From contig JAUZQE010000025.1 in assembly GCA_030733815.1 (NCBI GenBank), forward strand, positions 1-39,956: a DNA stretch of 39,956 bases, given 5' to 3'. Both the position numbers and the translations under genes were made by a program. Source of the DNA: Yanghanlia caeni. GTDB taxonomy: Bacteria > Pseudomonadota > Gammaproteobacteria > Burkholderiales > Burkholderiaceae_B. Positions 1 to 8,061 of the stretch are shown here, in pieces (within the stretch, counting starts at the first letter, position 1; each line of letters begins with the position of its first letter). The notes under the pieces are model-generated. The model was given only the letters and a program-made list of their open reading frames with translations, did not search any database and had not been told where the DNA came from.

Positions 1-183
1 GCCAGTGCGGTGTTGTACTCGTTGCTGCAGACGGCAAAGGCCAATGATCGCGAACCCTATGCGTGGCTGCGCTTCGTGCTGGAACGCCTGCCGCTGGCAA
101 AAACGGTCGATGAAATTGAGGCCTTGTTGCCGTGGAATGTCCATGACCAGGATTTAGCCATGAATCTGGCTGCCTGGGAATAA
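1..183 (+). CDS. tnpC: IS66-family transposase TnpC, C-terminal fragment (5' end outside window)
   Basis: Reading frame 1 is open from the first base to a TAA stop at 181-183 and gives 60 residues. The sequence matches the conserved C-terminal tail of IS66-type transposases: a short helix, then EPYAWLRFVLERLP and EALLPWN, near-signature motifs of this domain. The catalytic DDE core would be upstream, outside the window, so whether the element is intact cannot be judged. The 3' end is undamaged and runs into the terminal inverted repeat. It is the downstream partner of the truncated adhesin-like fragment at 205-731. Confidence 0.85.
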   Translation, partial: ASAVLYSLLQTAKANDREPYAWLRFVLERLPLAKTVDEIEALLPWNVHDQDLAMNLAAWE

Positions 184-204
184 TGGGGTAGATGTACCGC
201 TTAC
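1..204 (+). mobile_element. Right end of an IS66-family element
   Basis: The window opens inside an IS66-family insertion sequence. It carries the last 60 codons of the transposase. About 20 bases after the stop the sequence ends in a terminal stretch that reads, on the other strand, GTAAGCGGTACATC from position 204 leftwards. IS66-family inverted repeats characteristically begin GTAA, so 204 is the likely outer end. The rest of the element lies left of the window. Position 205 onward is the disrupted adhesin-like fragment. The target duplication cannot be checked because the left end is missing. Confidence 0.75.
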
Positions 205-731
205 AAAAAATCAGGTGCGTCTGGGCTTCGTTGATACGCAGGGTGATGTCGCCGGTGGCGCTGCCTCCGAAACTGAGCGTCCTGCTTCCAGCCGTGCCTG
301 ACTCATTGAGGAGGAAAGTCGCGGGCGGCGGGGTGTACCCTTCGTCGGCAGGGGGCGAGACCGGTGGCGCAACGGGCGGCGCGGCGGGACGCTGCTCAGC
401 CTGGGACCAGGGCGGCAATTCCATGCCCGGTGGAACGGGCACCGAAGGCGGAACGAAGAGCGTCATGCCGGCCGGTGGGGTGAAATCGAGCGGTATCGGT
501 GTGATTGGCGTTCAGGTATTTTCCGAGGTCGATGAGCGGGCTGATGGCACGCGCTTCGCGCTGGCCATACAGCAGGAAATGCTGCACGGCGCTGAAATGG
601 CCGGCGGCCACGGCAGCCGCCACATCGGGGCTTTGCGTCAGGTAGAAGCCCGGGTCGAACAAGGGCGAAGGCGACCGATTCTCGTCGATGCCGAACTGGC
701 TGAAATGATCGTGGGCCGTGATGCATAAGCA
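205..731 (-). pseudogene. Fragment of a large repeat-type secreted adhesin/S-layer-like protein, frameshifted and cut by IS66
   Basis: Read on the minus strand, this stretch encodes repeat units of the FDPxxYLxxxPDVAAA type, for example LFDPGFYLTQSPDVAAA followed by VQHFLLYGQREAR and then ISPLIDLGKYLNAN. After about position 510 the meaningful frame changes. The new frame reads LDFTPPAGMTLFVPP, a Pro-rich linker, then ESGTAGSRTLSFGGSATGD before running into the IS66 end. Such repeats and the linker are typical of very large surface proteins exported by type I secretion. There is no start codon in frame at the 5' side (about 725-731), the frame breaks near 495-515, and the 3' part is replaced by the IS. 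It is a dead remnant. The identification rests on motif recall and not on a search. Confidence 0.7.
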
Positions 732-778
732 CCTTAGCGGGAGCCGCCGTGTGACCCCGGAGCTGGCGGTGGCTGAAT

Positions 779-1483
779 TCAGTGCAGGTCGAGCGGCGCT
801 CCGCAGCACTTCTTGAATTTCTTTCCCGACCCGCAGGGGCATGGGTCGTTGCGCCCCACTTTGGCCCGCATGGCCCCAGCCACTTGCCGCTCGTGCACTG
901 CCAGGCGATACGGCAGCCAGTATTCGTGCATGGCCATGAAGGCCGCGGGTATCTGCTCGGCGATCTTGCCGCGACGGGCGGGCGTCTTGGTGAGTTCGTC
1001 CTGCTCGGGGCAATAGTCGTCTTCACCGAGCAAGGCGATGGGGCGGAACCACGCCTGGCCTTCCTGGCTATTGAGCATGGGCGCCCAGTCGGCCCAGCAG
1101 AGTTTCATGCCTTCCACGAACCCGTAGGCCCAGCTTTCGGCGTCGATATAGTCACGGCCGCGATAAATGGCGCAGGCCCACACGGGACTGAACTCCCGGG
1201 GATCGCATTCGAGCCCGTGGATGATGCCATTGAAAAGCCGCATGACGAGGCCCATGAAGTAGTTGATGTCTTCGATGGAATCGAGCTGCGGCACCGGCCC
1301 TTCCGTACCCCATACTTTGGGCAGCCATTGCAGAGGATGGATGGTGACCGGACCGATGGCGATGGCATGAAGATAGCCGTCGAGGATCTCGAGCGTCATG
1401 CCTTCGGATTCGACTTCGTCGAGAAGAAAGTCGGAAAGTTGCTGGAGTTCGTCGTCAGATAGTGGGGCAGCGGCGTGGTGCAT
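779..1483 (-). CDS. YecA-like UPF0149 family protein with C-terminal SEC-C metal-binding motif
   Basis: The product is 234 residues. The N-terminal two thirds resemble the UPF0149 (YgfB/YecA) fold: [13 protein letters not shown], then [19 protein letters not shown] and a Trp-rich middle. The C-terminus carries a SEC-C zinc-binding motif, [17 protein letters not shown], as in E. coli YecA and SecA. The role is unclear; YecA has been linked to the secretion machinery, and SEC-C domains bind zinc or iron. The start at 1483 begins [13 protein letters not shown], just before the conserved domain. An upstream ATG at 1519 is possible, and neither has a clear Shine-Dalgarno sequence. The gene lies between two IS-derived stretches but appears intact. 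Confidence 0.8.
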   Translation of the reverse strand: MHHAAAPLSDDELQQLSDFLLDEVESEGMTLEILDGYLHAIAIGPVTIHPLQWLPKVWGTEGPVPQLDSIEDINYFMGLVMRLFNGIIHGLECDPREFSPVWACAIYRGRDYIDAESWAYGFVEGMKLCWADWAPMLNSQEGQAWFRPIALLGEDDYCPEQDELTKTPARRGKIAEQIPAAFMAMHEYWLPYRLAVHERQVAGAMRAKVGRNDPCPCGSGKKFKKCCGAPLDLH

Positions 1484-1622
1484 GGGGGTGTGGATCGTTG
1501 GGCAGAGCAGACATGGCATTGTACGAGGTCTGGCTTGGGGCAGTGGCGGCACGTTGAGCCATCGGGCGACAACGAGCCTGACACGGAAGCCGGCTCGCCC
1601 AAATCTTCGAGGAGTTGCAACG

Positions 1623-2606
1623 ATGAGCAAAAACCATTTCATCCTCACTGCCGTCGAGGCATTGCCGGACTACTGTTTACGCTTGGTCTATGCCGATGGT
1701 CAGATCCTTCAGGTTGACCTGGCCGGCTGGATCAACACCACACAGGCGCTGGCTACACTCAAGGAGGCAGCCCTGTTTTCCCAAGCCAAAGTCGGCTTTG
1801 GCGGCCATGGCGTCGACTGGATCGAGGATGAACTCGATCTGGCAGCCGACAACCTGCGCAATCTCGCTATTGAGCAAGCAGGTGGCATCGGTCATGAGCG
1901 CATCTGGAACTGGCTACACGAGGCCGGGCTGACGCTGGAACAGGCCGCCGAAGCACTGGGCATCTCGCGCCGGATGTTGATCTATTACCGCGGCGGCGAG
2001 AAACCGATACCGCGTTCCATCTGGCTCGCGTGCCTGGGCCGGGAAGCGGTTCGCCCGCTGGGACGGGATCTGCCCATGCGTATTCCGACCGCCCGCGAGT
2101 ACGCCGCGATCAAACGCCAGCGAACGATCGTCGGGCGGCTGGCCCGTGAACTGGATCGTAAAGCCAGTGCCATCGGCCAAGCGGTACGCGAGGCGCTCGA
2201 TGAGGTCTTGGGCAAAGCCCAACGTATTGTGGCTCAGAGCGCTCAACGCAAAGCTCTCAAGGGTCAGCCCAAGCTGTATGCCTGGCACGCGCCAGAGGTG
2301 GACTGCATTAGCAAGGGCAAGGCGCGCCGCCCTTACGAGTTCGGCGAGAAGGTGGGCATTGCCCGCGCACTCAAAGGCAACCTGATCGTTGGGGCCAGGG
2401 CGTTCCACCGCAATCCGTATGATGGCCACACGCTGAACTCCCAGCTGGAGCAAGCTACCATTCTCATGCAGGATTGTGCCGTGGCACCGGAAACGGTGTT
2501 TGTCGATCTAGGCTACCGGGGTGTGGACGCCGACAATCCGGGGGGGGCGTATCGTGCATCGAGGCAAGCCCAAGCGCTTGAGTGCTCAGGAGAAAAAGCA
2601 GCTTAA
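1623..2606 (+). CDS. DUF2442/HTH protein running in frame into an IS5 transposase remnant
   Basis: Residues 1-163 form a DUF2442-type domain followed by a helix-turn-helix ([17 protein letters not shown]), the usual arrangement of roughly 150-residue DUF2442 proteins. At about residue 164 (position 2112) the sequence becomes [14 protein letters not shown], a segment from the middle of IS5-family transposases, and stays in that family up to a stop at 2606 after a frameshift. The ATG at 1623 has an excellent ribosome site (GAGGAG at 1609-1614, 8-base spacing). A hybrid protein could therefore be made, though the transposase half lacks its N-terminus. DUF2442 proteins often belong to toxin-antitoxin-like or regulatory pairs; no partner is visible here. 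The hybrid is probably a recombination product. Confidence 0.7.
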   Translation: MSKNHFILTAVEALPDYCLRLVYADGQILQVDLAGWINTTQALATLKEAALFSQAKVGFGGHGVDWIEDELDLAADNLRNLAIEQAGGIGHERIWNWLHEAGLTLEQAAEALGISRRMLIYYRGGEKPIPRSIWLACLGREAVRPLGRDLPMRIPTAREYAAIKRQRTIVGRLARELDRKASAIGQAVREALDEVLGKAQRIVAQSAQRKALKGQPKLYAWHAPEVDCISKGKARRPYEFGEKVGIARALKGNLIVGARAFHRNPYDGHTLNSQLEQATILMQDCAVAPETVFVDLGYRGVDADNPGGAYRASRQAQALECSGEKAA

Positions 2607-2910
2607 GCGACGCCAAGCCATCGAGCCCATCATTGGACACCTGAAGGCGGATCACCGGATGGATCGCTGTCACCTGAAGGGCGAACACGGCGACCAGATG
2701 CACGCCGTGCTGTGCGCGGCGGGCTACAACATCAAATGGCTGCTGCGCAAGATTGCCAAGAAGGGAATGTCCTTCTTGCGAAGGCTTTTCTTGCGCCTGA
2801 AAAAAGCGGTGCTAACCACCCAGTCACGGCGTGGACTCATCGTCAAATCACTCGAAAACCACAGGGATCGCTCTTGGGTCATTCGACCACAGTGGCGCTT
2901 GGCTGCGTGA
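2112..2910 (+). pseudogene. IS5-family transposase remnant, N-terminus missing and frameshifted at a G8 run
   Basis: The C-terminal part of an IS5-family DDE transposase is spread over two frames. The first holds [43 protein letters not shown] and [14 protein letters not shown]. The second continues with [32 protein letters not shown] and CAAGYNIKWLLRKI to a stop at 2908-2910. The switch falls at a run of eight G (2540-2547), where one base too many or two too few breaks the expected DNPG-V/R-RIVHRG reading. The first roughly 200 residues of the family are absent, replaced by the DUF2442 gene. No terminal inverted repeats were recognised on either side, so this is a degenerate copy. Confidence 0.8.
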
Positions 2911-2999
2911 AGGACTCAGCTGACGACTGAAATGAATATTTCAGGACCGACTACTTACCTTGGGGAAATTCCCGGTATAGAAATACGCTTTCCGTACAA

Positions 3000-3028
3000 T
3001 TGACGGTCGTCTCGCAATACTCCATAAT
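3000..3028 (+). promoter_or_regulatory. Sigma-70 promoter of tRNA-Thr
   Basis: TTGACG (3000-3005) and CATAAT (3023-3028) are separated by 17 bases, close to the sigma-70 consensus. The predicted start of transcription, about 3035, lies just upstream of the tRNA at 3039. It is the clearest promoter in the left part of the window. It may also feed the protein gene that starts 68 bases after the tRNA, because no terminator is evident in between. Confidence 0.7.
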
Positions 3029-3038
3029 TTCGCGCCTT

Positions 3039-3113
<75 letters not shown>

Positions 3114-3181
3114 CCCCTTCCTTTGCCGGGCAAGCGGAATGCTAAGGTATCGATTTACCCCATTCTTTCGGGAACGCCCGT

Positions 3182-3868
3182 ATGTCGATCGAAGCTGATT
3201 TCACGCCTCCGCCTGCTCCTGCGCCTGCCTCCGGTGCGGGGGACACCACCTTCCCGTTAAGTACCAGCCTCAACCTGTCGTTCAGCGCGTATGAAGACCG
3301 CCTGCTGCTGCGCAGTCAGCGCGTGAACCGCGACCCGGTGAATGTGCTGGTAACGCGGCGCATGACGATCATCGTGCTGGCTCAATTGCTGGCCAATCTG
3401 CCCGAGCTCAGCGGGCTGGATAAGACCCCCGCCCAGTACTGGCAGGAAGTGCTGCAGATGGCGCACCAGAACGCGCTGGAATCGGGCCGCGCGACGAAGC
3501 CGGGCGAGGGCGGGGCAGACAAAGGCAATGATGCCGCCGCAGACACGAGCGCTGAAGCCGGTGATGCTGCCAAGAAGAAGCCCGGCAAGCTCGAAGGCGG
3601 CATTTATCTGGCTACGTCGCTGACCATGCAGCGCAAGGATGACCAGCTGATCATGGCGCTGAGCGGGCTGCCCATGCCCAGTGCCATGACAGAACCGCGC
3701 GAGCGCGAACCGCTGTTCGCAATTCCGCTGCAGGTGGAAAACGTGCATCAGCTGATCCAGCTGATTATCGACAAGGCGCAGGAAGCCGACTGGCATCTGC
3801 CGCTGAACTTGCCCTGGCTGGAAAGCCCCACCGATGCGCCCTCAACCACGCTTGGGCTGCTGCATTAA
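3182..3868 (+). CDS. Unrecognised 228-aa cytoplasmic protein beside the SapC/T1SS locus
   Basis: I do not recognise this family. The N-terminus is Pro/Ala-rich (residues 8-20). Residues 24-100 look folded and helical (SLNLSFSAYEDRLLL, VTRRMTIIVLAQLLANLPEL). Residues about 102-137 are a low-complexity Gly/Ala/Asp/Lys linker. Residues 138-228 look folded again (GGIYLATSLTMQRKDDQLIM, VENVHQLIQLIIDKAQ). There is no signal peptide or membrane segment, so it should be cytoplasmic. The ATG at 3182 follows a weak GGGAA ribosome site. It is 156 bases upstream of sapC and on the same strand as the T1SS genes, suggesting an accessory role in that system, such as chaperone, regulator or substrate handling. 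That is inference from position only. Confidence 0.75.
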   Translation: MSIEADFTPPPAPAPASGAGDTTFPLSTSLNLSFSAYEDRLLLRSQRVNRDPVNVLVTRRMTIIVLAQLLANLPELSGLDKTPAQYWQEVLQMAHQNALESGRATKPGEGGADKGNDAAADTSAEAGDAAKKKPGKLEGGIYLATSLTMQRKDDQLIMALSGLPMPSAMTEPREREPLFAIPLQVENVHQLIQLIIDKAQEADWHLPLNLPWLESPTDAPSTTLGLLH

Positions 3869-4024
3869 TACATACATAGATAAAACGCCTGCAATGGCGT
3901 GACCAAGGGTTGGGTGCTGGCGCGGGCTGTGACCAGTGCATGCCGGGTTCACAGCCCGCTACAATGTCCGGTTGCGAACGATCGAACACCATTCCGGCCC
4001 ACGAGGCCGCAGTACAGGACACCC

Positions 4025-4801
4025 ATGGCTCAACTCACCGTCATTTCCCGCGAACAGCATGCCAACAAGCGCTGGAAGCGCTATACCTCGTATTCATTTG
4101 CGGCCAGCGACGCCGTGGTGCCGCTGGTCGTTCAGGAATTGCCACGCGCCTGCCTGGCTCTGCCCATCGGTTTCGTGAAGACCGACAGCGGTTTTCAGCT
4201 GGTGGCGGTGCAGGGGCTGCTGCCCGGCAAGAACCTGTGGGTGGCACCCGACGGCCGCTGGATCGGCCCGTACGTGCCGGCCGCCTACCGCGGCTACCCG
4301 TTCGTGCTGGCCAATACTGAAGACGGCAAGCGTGTGCTGTGCGTACGCGAAGATAGCGGGCTGGTGTCGGAGGGCGAGGGCGAGCCGTTTTTCGATGAAG
4401 AAGGCAAGCCGGCCAAACCCGTGCAAGAGGTGCTGAATTTTCTGAATCAGGTGTCGGCAAACGCGCAGGTTACGGCGCGCATGTGCGCGCTGCTGGCCGG
4501 GCACGAACTGATTCAGCCGTGGAACGTGCAGATCAAGACCGAATCGGGCGAGCAGCCGGTGCAGGGCCTGTTCCGTATCGACGAGGCGAAGCTGAACGCG
4601 CTGCCGGCCGAGGCGTTCGAGGCCCTTCGCCAGGGCGGTGTGCTGCCGCTGCTGTACTGCCAGCTGCTTTCCATGCAGCACCTGCCCGTGCTGGGCAAGC
4701 TGGCGGGCCAACATGCTGAGGCGCAGGCGCTGCTGGAACCGGAAAGCGGCGATCTCGATCTGGAATTCCTGCACGACGACGGCAATATTCGCTTCAATTG
4801 A
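4025..4801 (+). CDS. sapC: SapC family protein
   Basis: The product is 258 residues and resembles the SapC family (PF07277), named after the first gene of the Campylobacter fetus sapCDEF S-layer export locus. Features are an N-terminal ISREQHANKRWKRYTSYSFA, then VVPLVVQELPRACLALPIGF, and GLLPGKNLWVAPDGRWIGPY with YVPAAYRGYPF in the middle. There is no signal peptide. The molecular function of the family is unknown. The start at 4025 (MAQLTV) is chosen because family similarity begins there; the open frame upstream looks non-coding. It precedes the three T1SS genes by 118 bases on the same strand, matching the sapC-D-E-F order. I infer a helper role in secretion of a repeat-rich surface protein. 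Confidence 0.85.
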   Translation: MAQLTVISREQHANKRWKRYTSYSFAASDAVVPLVVQELPRACLALPIGFVKTDSGFQLVAVQGLLPGKNLWVAPDGRWIGPYVPAAYRGYPFVLANTEDGKRVLCVREDSGLVSEGEGEPFFDEEGKPAKPVQEVLNFLNQVSANAQVTARMCALLAGHELIQPWNVQIKTESGEQPVQGLFRIDEAKLNALPAEAFEALRQGGVLPLLYCQLLSMQHLPVLGKLAGQHAEAQALLEPESGDLDLEFLHDDGNIRFN

Positions 4802-4919
4802 ACGGCTGCCTTGTTACAGGAAGCATTTTGCAACGTGATATAGTGAAAGGCTTTTCAGGAAATCGGCCTTTTTCCAACACCGGCGCGGCGTGCCGCCTCG
4901 CCAAGTCTGCAGGTTCAAC

Positions 4920-6689
4920 ATGAAGCCAACCCGCCGCACCGAGCTGGGCGAGGCGCTGTATCGTTTTCGCAAGACGTTCTATAGCCTCGCCGCCTTCAGT
5001 TGCGTCATCAATATCATCGGGCTGACCCCCGCGCTGTACATGCTGCAGGTGTACGACCGCGTGCTGGCCAGCAACAACGAAACCACGCTGCTCATGCTCA
5101 CGCTGCTGGTGGTGGGGCTCTATGGCCTGTCGGGCATGCTGGAATTCGCCCGGGCGTCGGTGCTGATCCGCGTGGGCAACCGCTTCGACATGATGCTGAA
5201 CGAGCGCGTGTTCACGGCGGCCTTCGAGCGCAATCTGCGCAAGCTGGGCGGCAACCCGTCGCAGGCCATTCACGATCTTACGAACCTGCGCCAGTTTCTT
5301 ACGGGCAACGCGCTGTTTGCGTTCTTTGATGCGCCCTGGACCCCGATCTACATTGCCGTCACGTTCATGGTGCACCCGCTGCTGGGCTTCATTACGCTGG
5401 GCGGTTCGGTCGTGCTGTTTGCGCTGGCGTGGCTCACCAACGTGGTCACGCAGAAGCCGCTGGCGGAAGCCAATCAGGCGTCGATTGCGGCGGGCGCTTT
5501 TGCCAACAACCACCTGCGCAATGCGGAAGTGATCGAAGCCATGGGCATGCTGCCCGGGCTGCGCCAGCGCTGGTTCAGCCAGCATCAGCGTGTGCTGGGG
5601 CTGCAAACGCTGGCGTCAGACCGCAATGCGCGCATCAGCACGGTCACGCGTTTCGTGCGCATTTCGCTGCAGTCGCTCATTCTGGGCGCGGGCGCGCTGC
5701 TGGTGATCGAAGGTTCCATCACCGCCGGCATGATGATCGTGTGTTCCATTCTCATGGGTAAGGCGCTGCAGCCGGTGGAACTGGCCATTGGCACCTGGAA
5801 GCAGTCGATTTCCACGCGTGGCGCGTACCAGCGCCTGGATGAAATGCTGCAGTCGGCGCCGCCGCGCGGCCAGACGCTCAGCCTGCCGGCGCCTGCAGGC
5901 GCGCTGTCGCTCGAAAACGTGTATGCGTCGGCCCCCGGCATGCAGACCACCATTCTCAAGGGGCTGACGTTCAACATCGCCCCGGGCGAGGTCGTGGGGG
6001 TGATCGGCCCGTCGGCGTCGGGCAAGTCGACCCTGGCGCGGCTGCTGGTGGGCGTGTGGCAGGCGCGTGCGGGTACGGTGCGGCTCGACGGTGCCGATAT
6101 CTTCCAATGGAATAAAGACGAGCTCGGCCCCCACGTGGGCTATCTGCCGCAAGATATCGAACTGTTCGAAGGCACCATTGCCGAAAATATCGCCCGCTTC
6201 GCCGAGCCCGACCCGGCCAAGGTCATCGACGCCGCGAAGCGCGCCGGCGTGCACGAGATGATTCTGCACCTGCCGCAGGGCTATGACACGCGCCTGGGCG
6301 TCGATGGCGCCTCGCTGTCGGGCGGTCAGAAGCAGCGGGTGGCGCTTGCGCGGGCCATTTACGACAATCCCCGTCTGGTGGTGCTCGATGAGCCCAACTC
6401 GAACCTCGACGACGTGGGCGAGGCCGCGCTGGTTGAAGCTATCAAAGACCTCAAGGCACGCGGCACAACCGTCATCCTCATTACGCACCGCATGAACGTG
6501 CTGAATTCCGTCGACAAGCTACTGGTGCTGCGCGACGGCATGATGACGATGTTCGGCCCGCGCGACGAAGTGCTCAAGGCGCTACGCCAGCAGCAGCTGC
6601 AGGCGGCCGCGGCCGCCAAGGGCAGAACCGGTGCGCGGGAAGTGGCAGGCGCCGCGCCTTTACAGATTGCAGCCAAGGGTCAGGGTTGA
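4920..6689 (+). CDS. Type I secretion ABC transporter, permease/ATPase (PrtD/SapD-like)
   Basis: This 589-residue half-transporter fuses a six-helix membrane domain (about residues 25-300) to an ABC ATPase domain (about 330-560). Walker A is GPSASGKST (363-371), the signature is LSGGQ (466-470), Walker B is LVVLDEP (about 485-491), and the switch His is in ILITH (about 519-523). The N-terminal peptidase-like domain of HlyB is absent, so it belongs to the PrtD/AprD branch that exports proteases, S-layer and heme-binding proteins. It would power export of an unfolded substrate through the envelope together with the next two genes. Start 4920 (MKPTRR) is preferred over an in-frame ATG at 4890. 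The HlyD-type gene starts 2 bases after the stop, so they are one operon. Confidence 0.95.
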   Translation: MKPTRRTELGEALYRFRKTFYSLAAFSCVINIIGLTPALYMLQVYDRVLASNNETTLLMLTLLVVGLYGLSGMLEFARASVLIRVGNRFDMMLNERVFTAAFERNLRKLGGNPSQAIHDLTNLRQFLTGNALFAFFDAPWTPIYIAVTFMVHPLLGFITLGGSVVLFALAWLTNVVTQKPLAEANQASIAAGAFANNHLRNAEVIEAMGMLPGLRQRWFSQHQRVLGLQTLASDRNARISTVTRFVRISLQSLILGAGALLVIEGSITAGMMIVCSILMGKALQPVELAIGTWKQSISTRGAYQRLDEMLQSAPPRGQTLSLPAPAGALSLENVYASAPGMQTTILKGLTFNIAPGEVVGVIGPSASGKSTLARLLVGVWQARAGTVRLDGADIFQWNKDELGPHVGYLPQDIELFEGTIAENIARFAEPDPAKVIDAAKRAGVHEMILHLPQGYDTRLGVDGASLSGGQKQRVALARAIYDNPRLVVLDEPNSNLDDVGEAALVEAIKDLKARGTTVILITHRMNVLNSVDKLLVLRDGMMTMFGPRDEVLKALRQQQLQAAAAAKGRTGAREVAGAAPLQIAAKGQG

Positions 6690-6690
6690 C

Positions 6691-8058
6691 ATGGGTTGGT
6701 TCAGCAAGAAACGCAAGGCACACGACACCGCTGGCGACGAGCGCGCGCTCGAACTGCCGGGTAACCGTGTCGATACGAACTTCAGCGGCCCGCTGCGCTG
6801 GGGGCTGATGGTGCTGCTGATCGGCTTCGGCGGCTTTGCCGCCTGGGCCAGTTTTGCGCCGCTGGATGCCGGCGTGACGGCCGATGCCACCGTGCAGGTG
6901 GCGGGCAACCGCAAGAGCGTGCAGCATCTTGAAGGCGGTACGGTCGACGAAATTCTGGTGCGCGAAGGCGACGTTGTGGAAGAAGGGCAGGTGCTGGTGC
7001 GGCTGAACCGCACGCGCGCCGTGGCCGAGCAGGGTGTGGTGAGCGCGCAGTACATCATCGCCAAGACCACCGAGGCCCGCCTTCTGGCCGAACGCGACAA
7101 CCTGGAAAAAGTGGTGTTCGACCCTGAACTGGTCGAACGCTTCAAAGACGACCCGCGCTTCATTTCCGCGGCGGCGTCGCAGGAACAGCTCTTCCAGACC
7201 CGGCGCGACGCCCTGGAAGGCGAGATCGCCATTCTGCGCGAGAATCTGGCGGGTGCCGAGCAGCAGCTGGCCGGCCTGGAAGAGGTGCAGAAGAACCGCA
7301 AGGCGCAGATCGCCTACATCAACCGCGAACTGCGCGGCGTGCGCGAACTGGCCAAGGAAGGCTACCTGCCGCGCAACCGCATGTTCGAGCTCGAGCGCGA
7401 TGCGGCGCAGCTGCAGGCGGCGCTTTCCAACGACGTGGTGGAAGCGGGCCGTACCCGCAATCAGATTTCCGAGCTGAAGCTGCGCATTCTGCAGCGCCGG
7501 CAAGATTATCAGAAAGAAGTGCAGTCGATGCTGTCTGACGTGCAGAAGGAAGCGTCGGCGCTGGCCGACCGCCTGCTGGCCATCGACTACACGGTGCGCG
7601 AAACCGAGATCCGTGCGCCCATTTCCGGGCTGGTGCAGAATCTCAGCATCCATACGGTGGGCGGGGTCATCGGCCCGGGCACGCTGCTCATGGAGGTGGT
7701 GCCGCTCGATGCCACGTACCTGATTCAGGCACGCGTGCCGGTGCAGTCGATCGATCGCGTAGCCCCGGGGCTGGATGTCGACATCATGTTCCCGGCGCTG
7801 AACCAGCGCACCATTCCGAACATCCCCGGCAAGGTGCTGACGGTTTCGGGCGACAGGCTGATCGACGAGGCCACCAACATGCCGTATTACCTGGCACAGG
7901 TGGAAGTGACGCCGGAAGGCGCCGAGATGCTGCAGAATGAAACGATTCGCGCGGGCATGCCGGCGGCCGTGCTGATTCGCCTGGGTGAGCGTACCATGCT
8001 GAATTACCTGCTCAAGCCCTTTATCGAACGGCTCGACAGGTCGTTCAAGGAGCGATAG
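6691..8058 (+). CDS. Type I secretion membrane fusion protein (HlyD/PrtE/SapE-like)
   Basis: The product is a 455-residue periplasmic adaptor. A short cytoplasmic N-terminus with a basic KKRK patch is followed by one membrane segment (about residues 33-55, WGLMVLLIGFGGFAAWASF). Next come a lipoyl-like half motif (VDEILVREGDVVEEGQVLVR), a long coiled-coil region rich in Glu/Arg/Gln (about 130-300), the second lipoyl half (ETEIRAPISGLVQNL), and the beta-barrel region ending near LKPFIERLDRSF. This is the standard HlyD/PrtE arrangement. It bridges the ABC permease and the outer-membrane channel. It starts one base after the stop of the ATPase gene and ends three bases before the channel gene, so translation is probably coupled. 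Confidence 0.95.
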   Translation: MGWFSKKRKAHDTAGDERALELPGNRVDTNFSGPLRWGLMVLLIGFGGFAAWASFAPLDAGVTADATVQVAGNRKSVQHLEGGTVDEILVREGDVVEEGQVLVRLNRTRAVAEQGVVSAQYIIAKTTEARLLAERDNLEKVVFDPELVERFKDDPRFISAAASQEQLFQTRRDALEGEIAILRENLAGAEQQLAGLEEVQKNRKAQIAYINRELRGVRELAKEGYLPRNRMFELERDAAQLQAALSNDVVEAGRTRNQISELKLRILQRRQDYQKEVQSMLSDVQKEASALADRLLAIDYTVRETEIRAPISGLVQNLSIHTVGGVIGPGTLLMEVVPLDATYLIQARVPVQSIDRVAPGLDVDIMFPALNQRTIPNIPGKVLTVSGDRLIDEATNMPYYLAQVEVTPEGAEMLQNETIRAGMPAAVLIRLGERTMLNYLLKPFIERLDRSFKER

Positions 8059-8061
8059 ACC

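Noticed and set aside
192-728. Plus-strand 178-codon open frame next to the IS66 end
   Set aside because: It is the complement of the adhesin-like fragment, has no ribosome site and no recognisable domain.
2538-2550. Programmed frameshifting in the transposase
   Set aside because: The typical IS5 transposase of this type is a single frame, and the N-terminus is missing, so decay or sequencing error is the simpler reading.
4811-4844. Promoter for the T1SS operon (TTGTTA and TATAGT)
   Set aside because: TATAGT at 4839-4844 is a fair -10 box but the spacing to TTGTTA is 22 bases, too long. Not listed as a feature.
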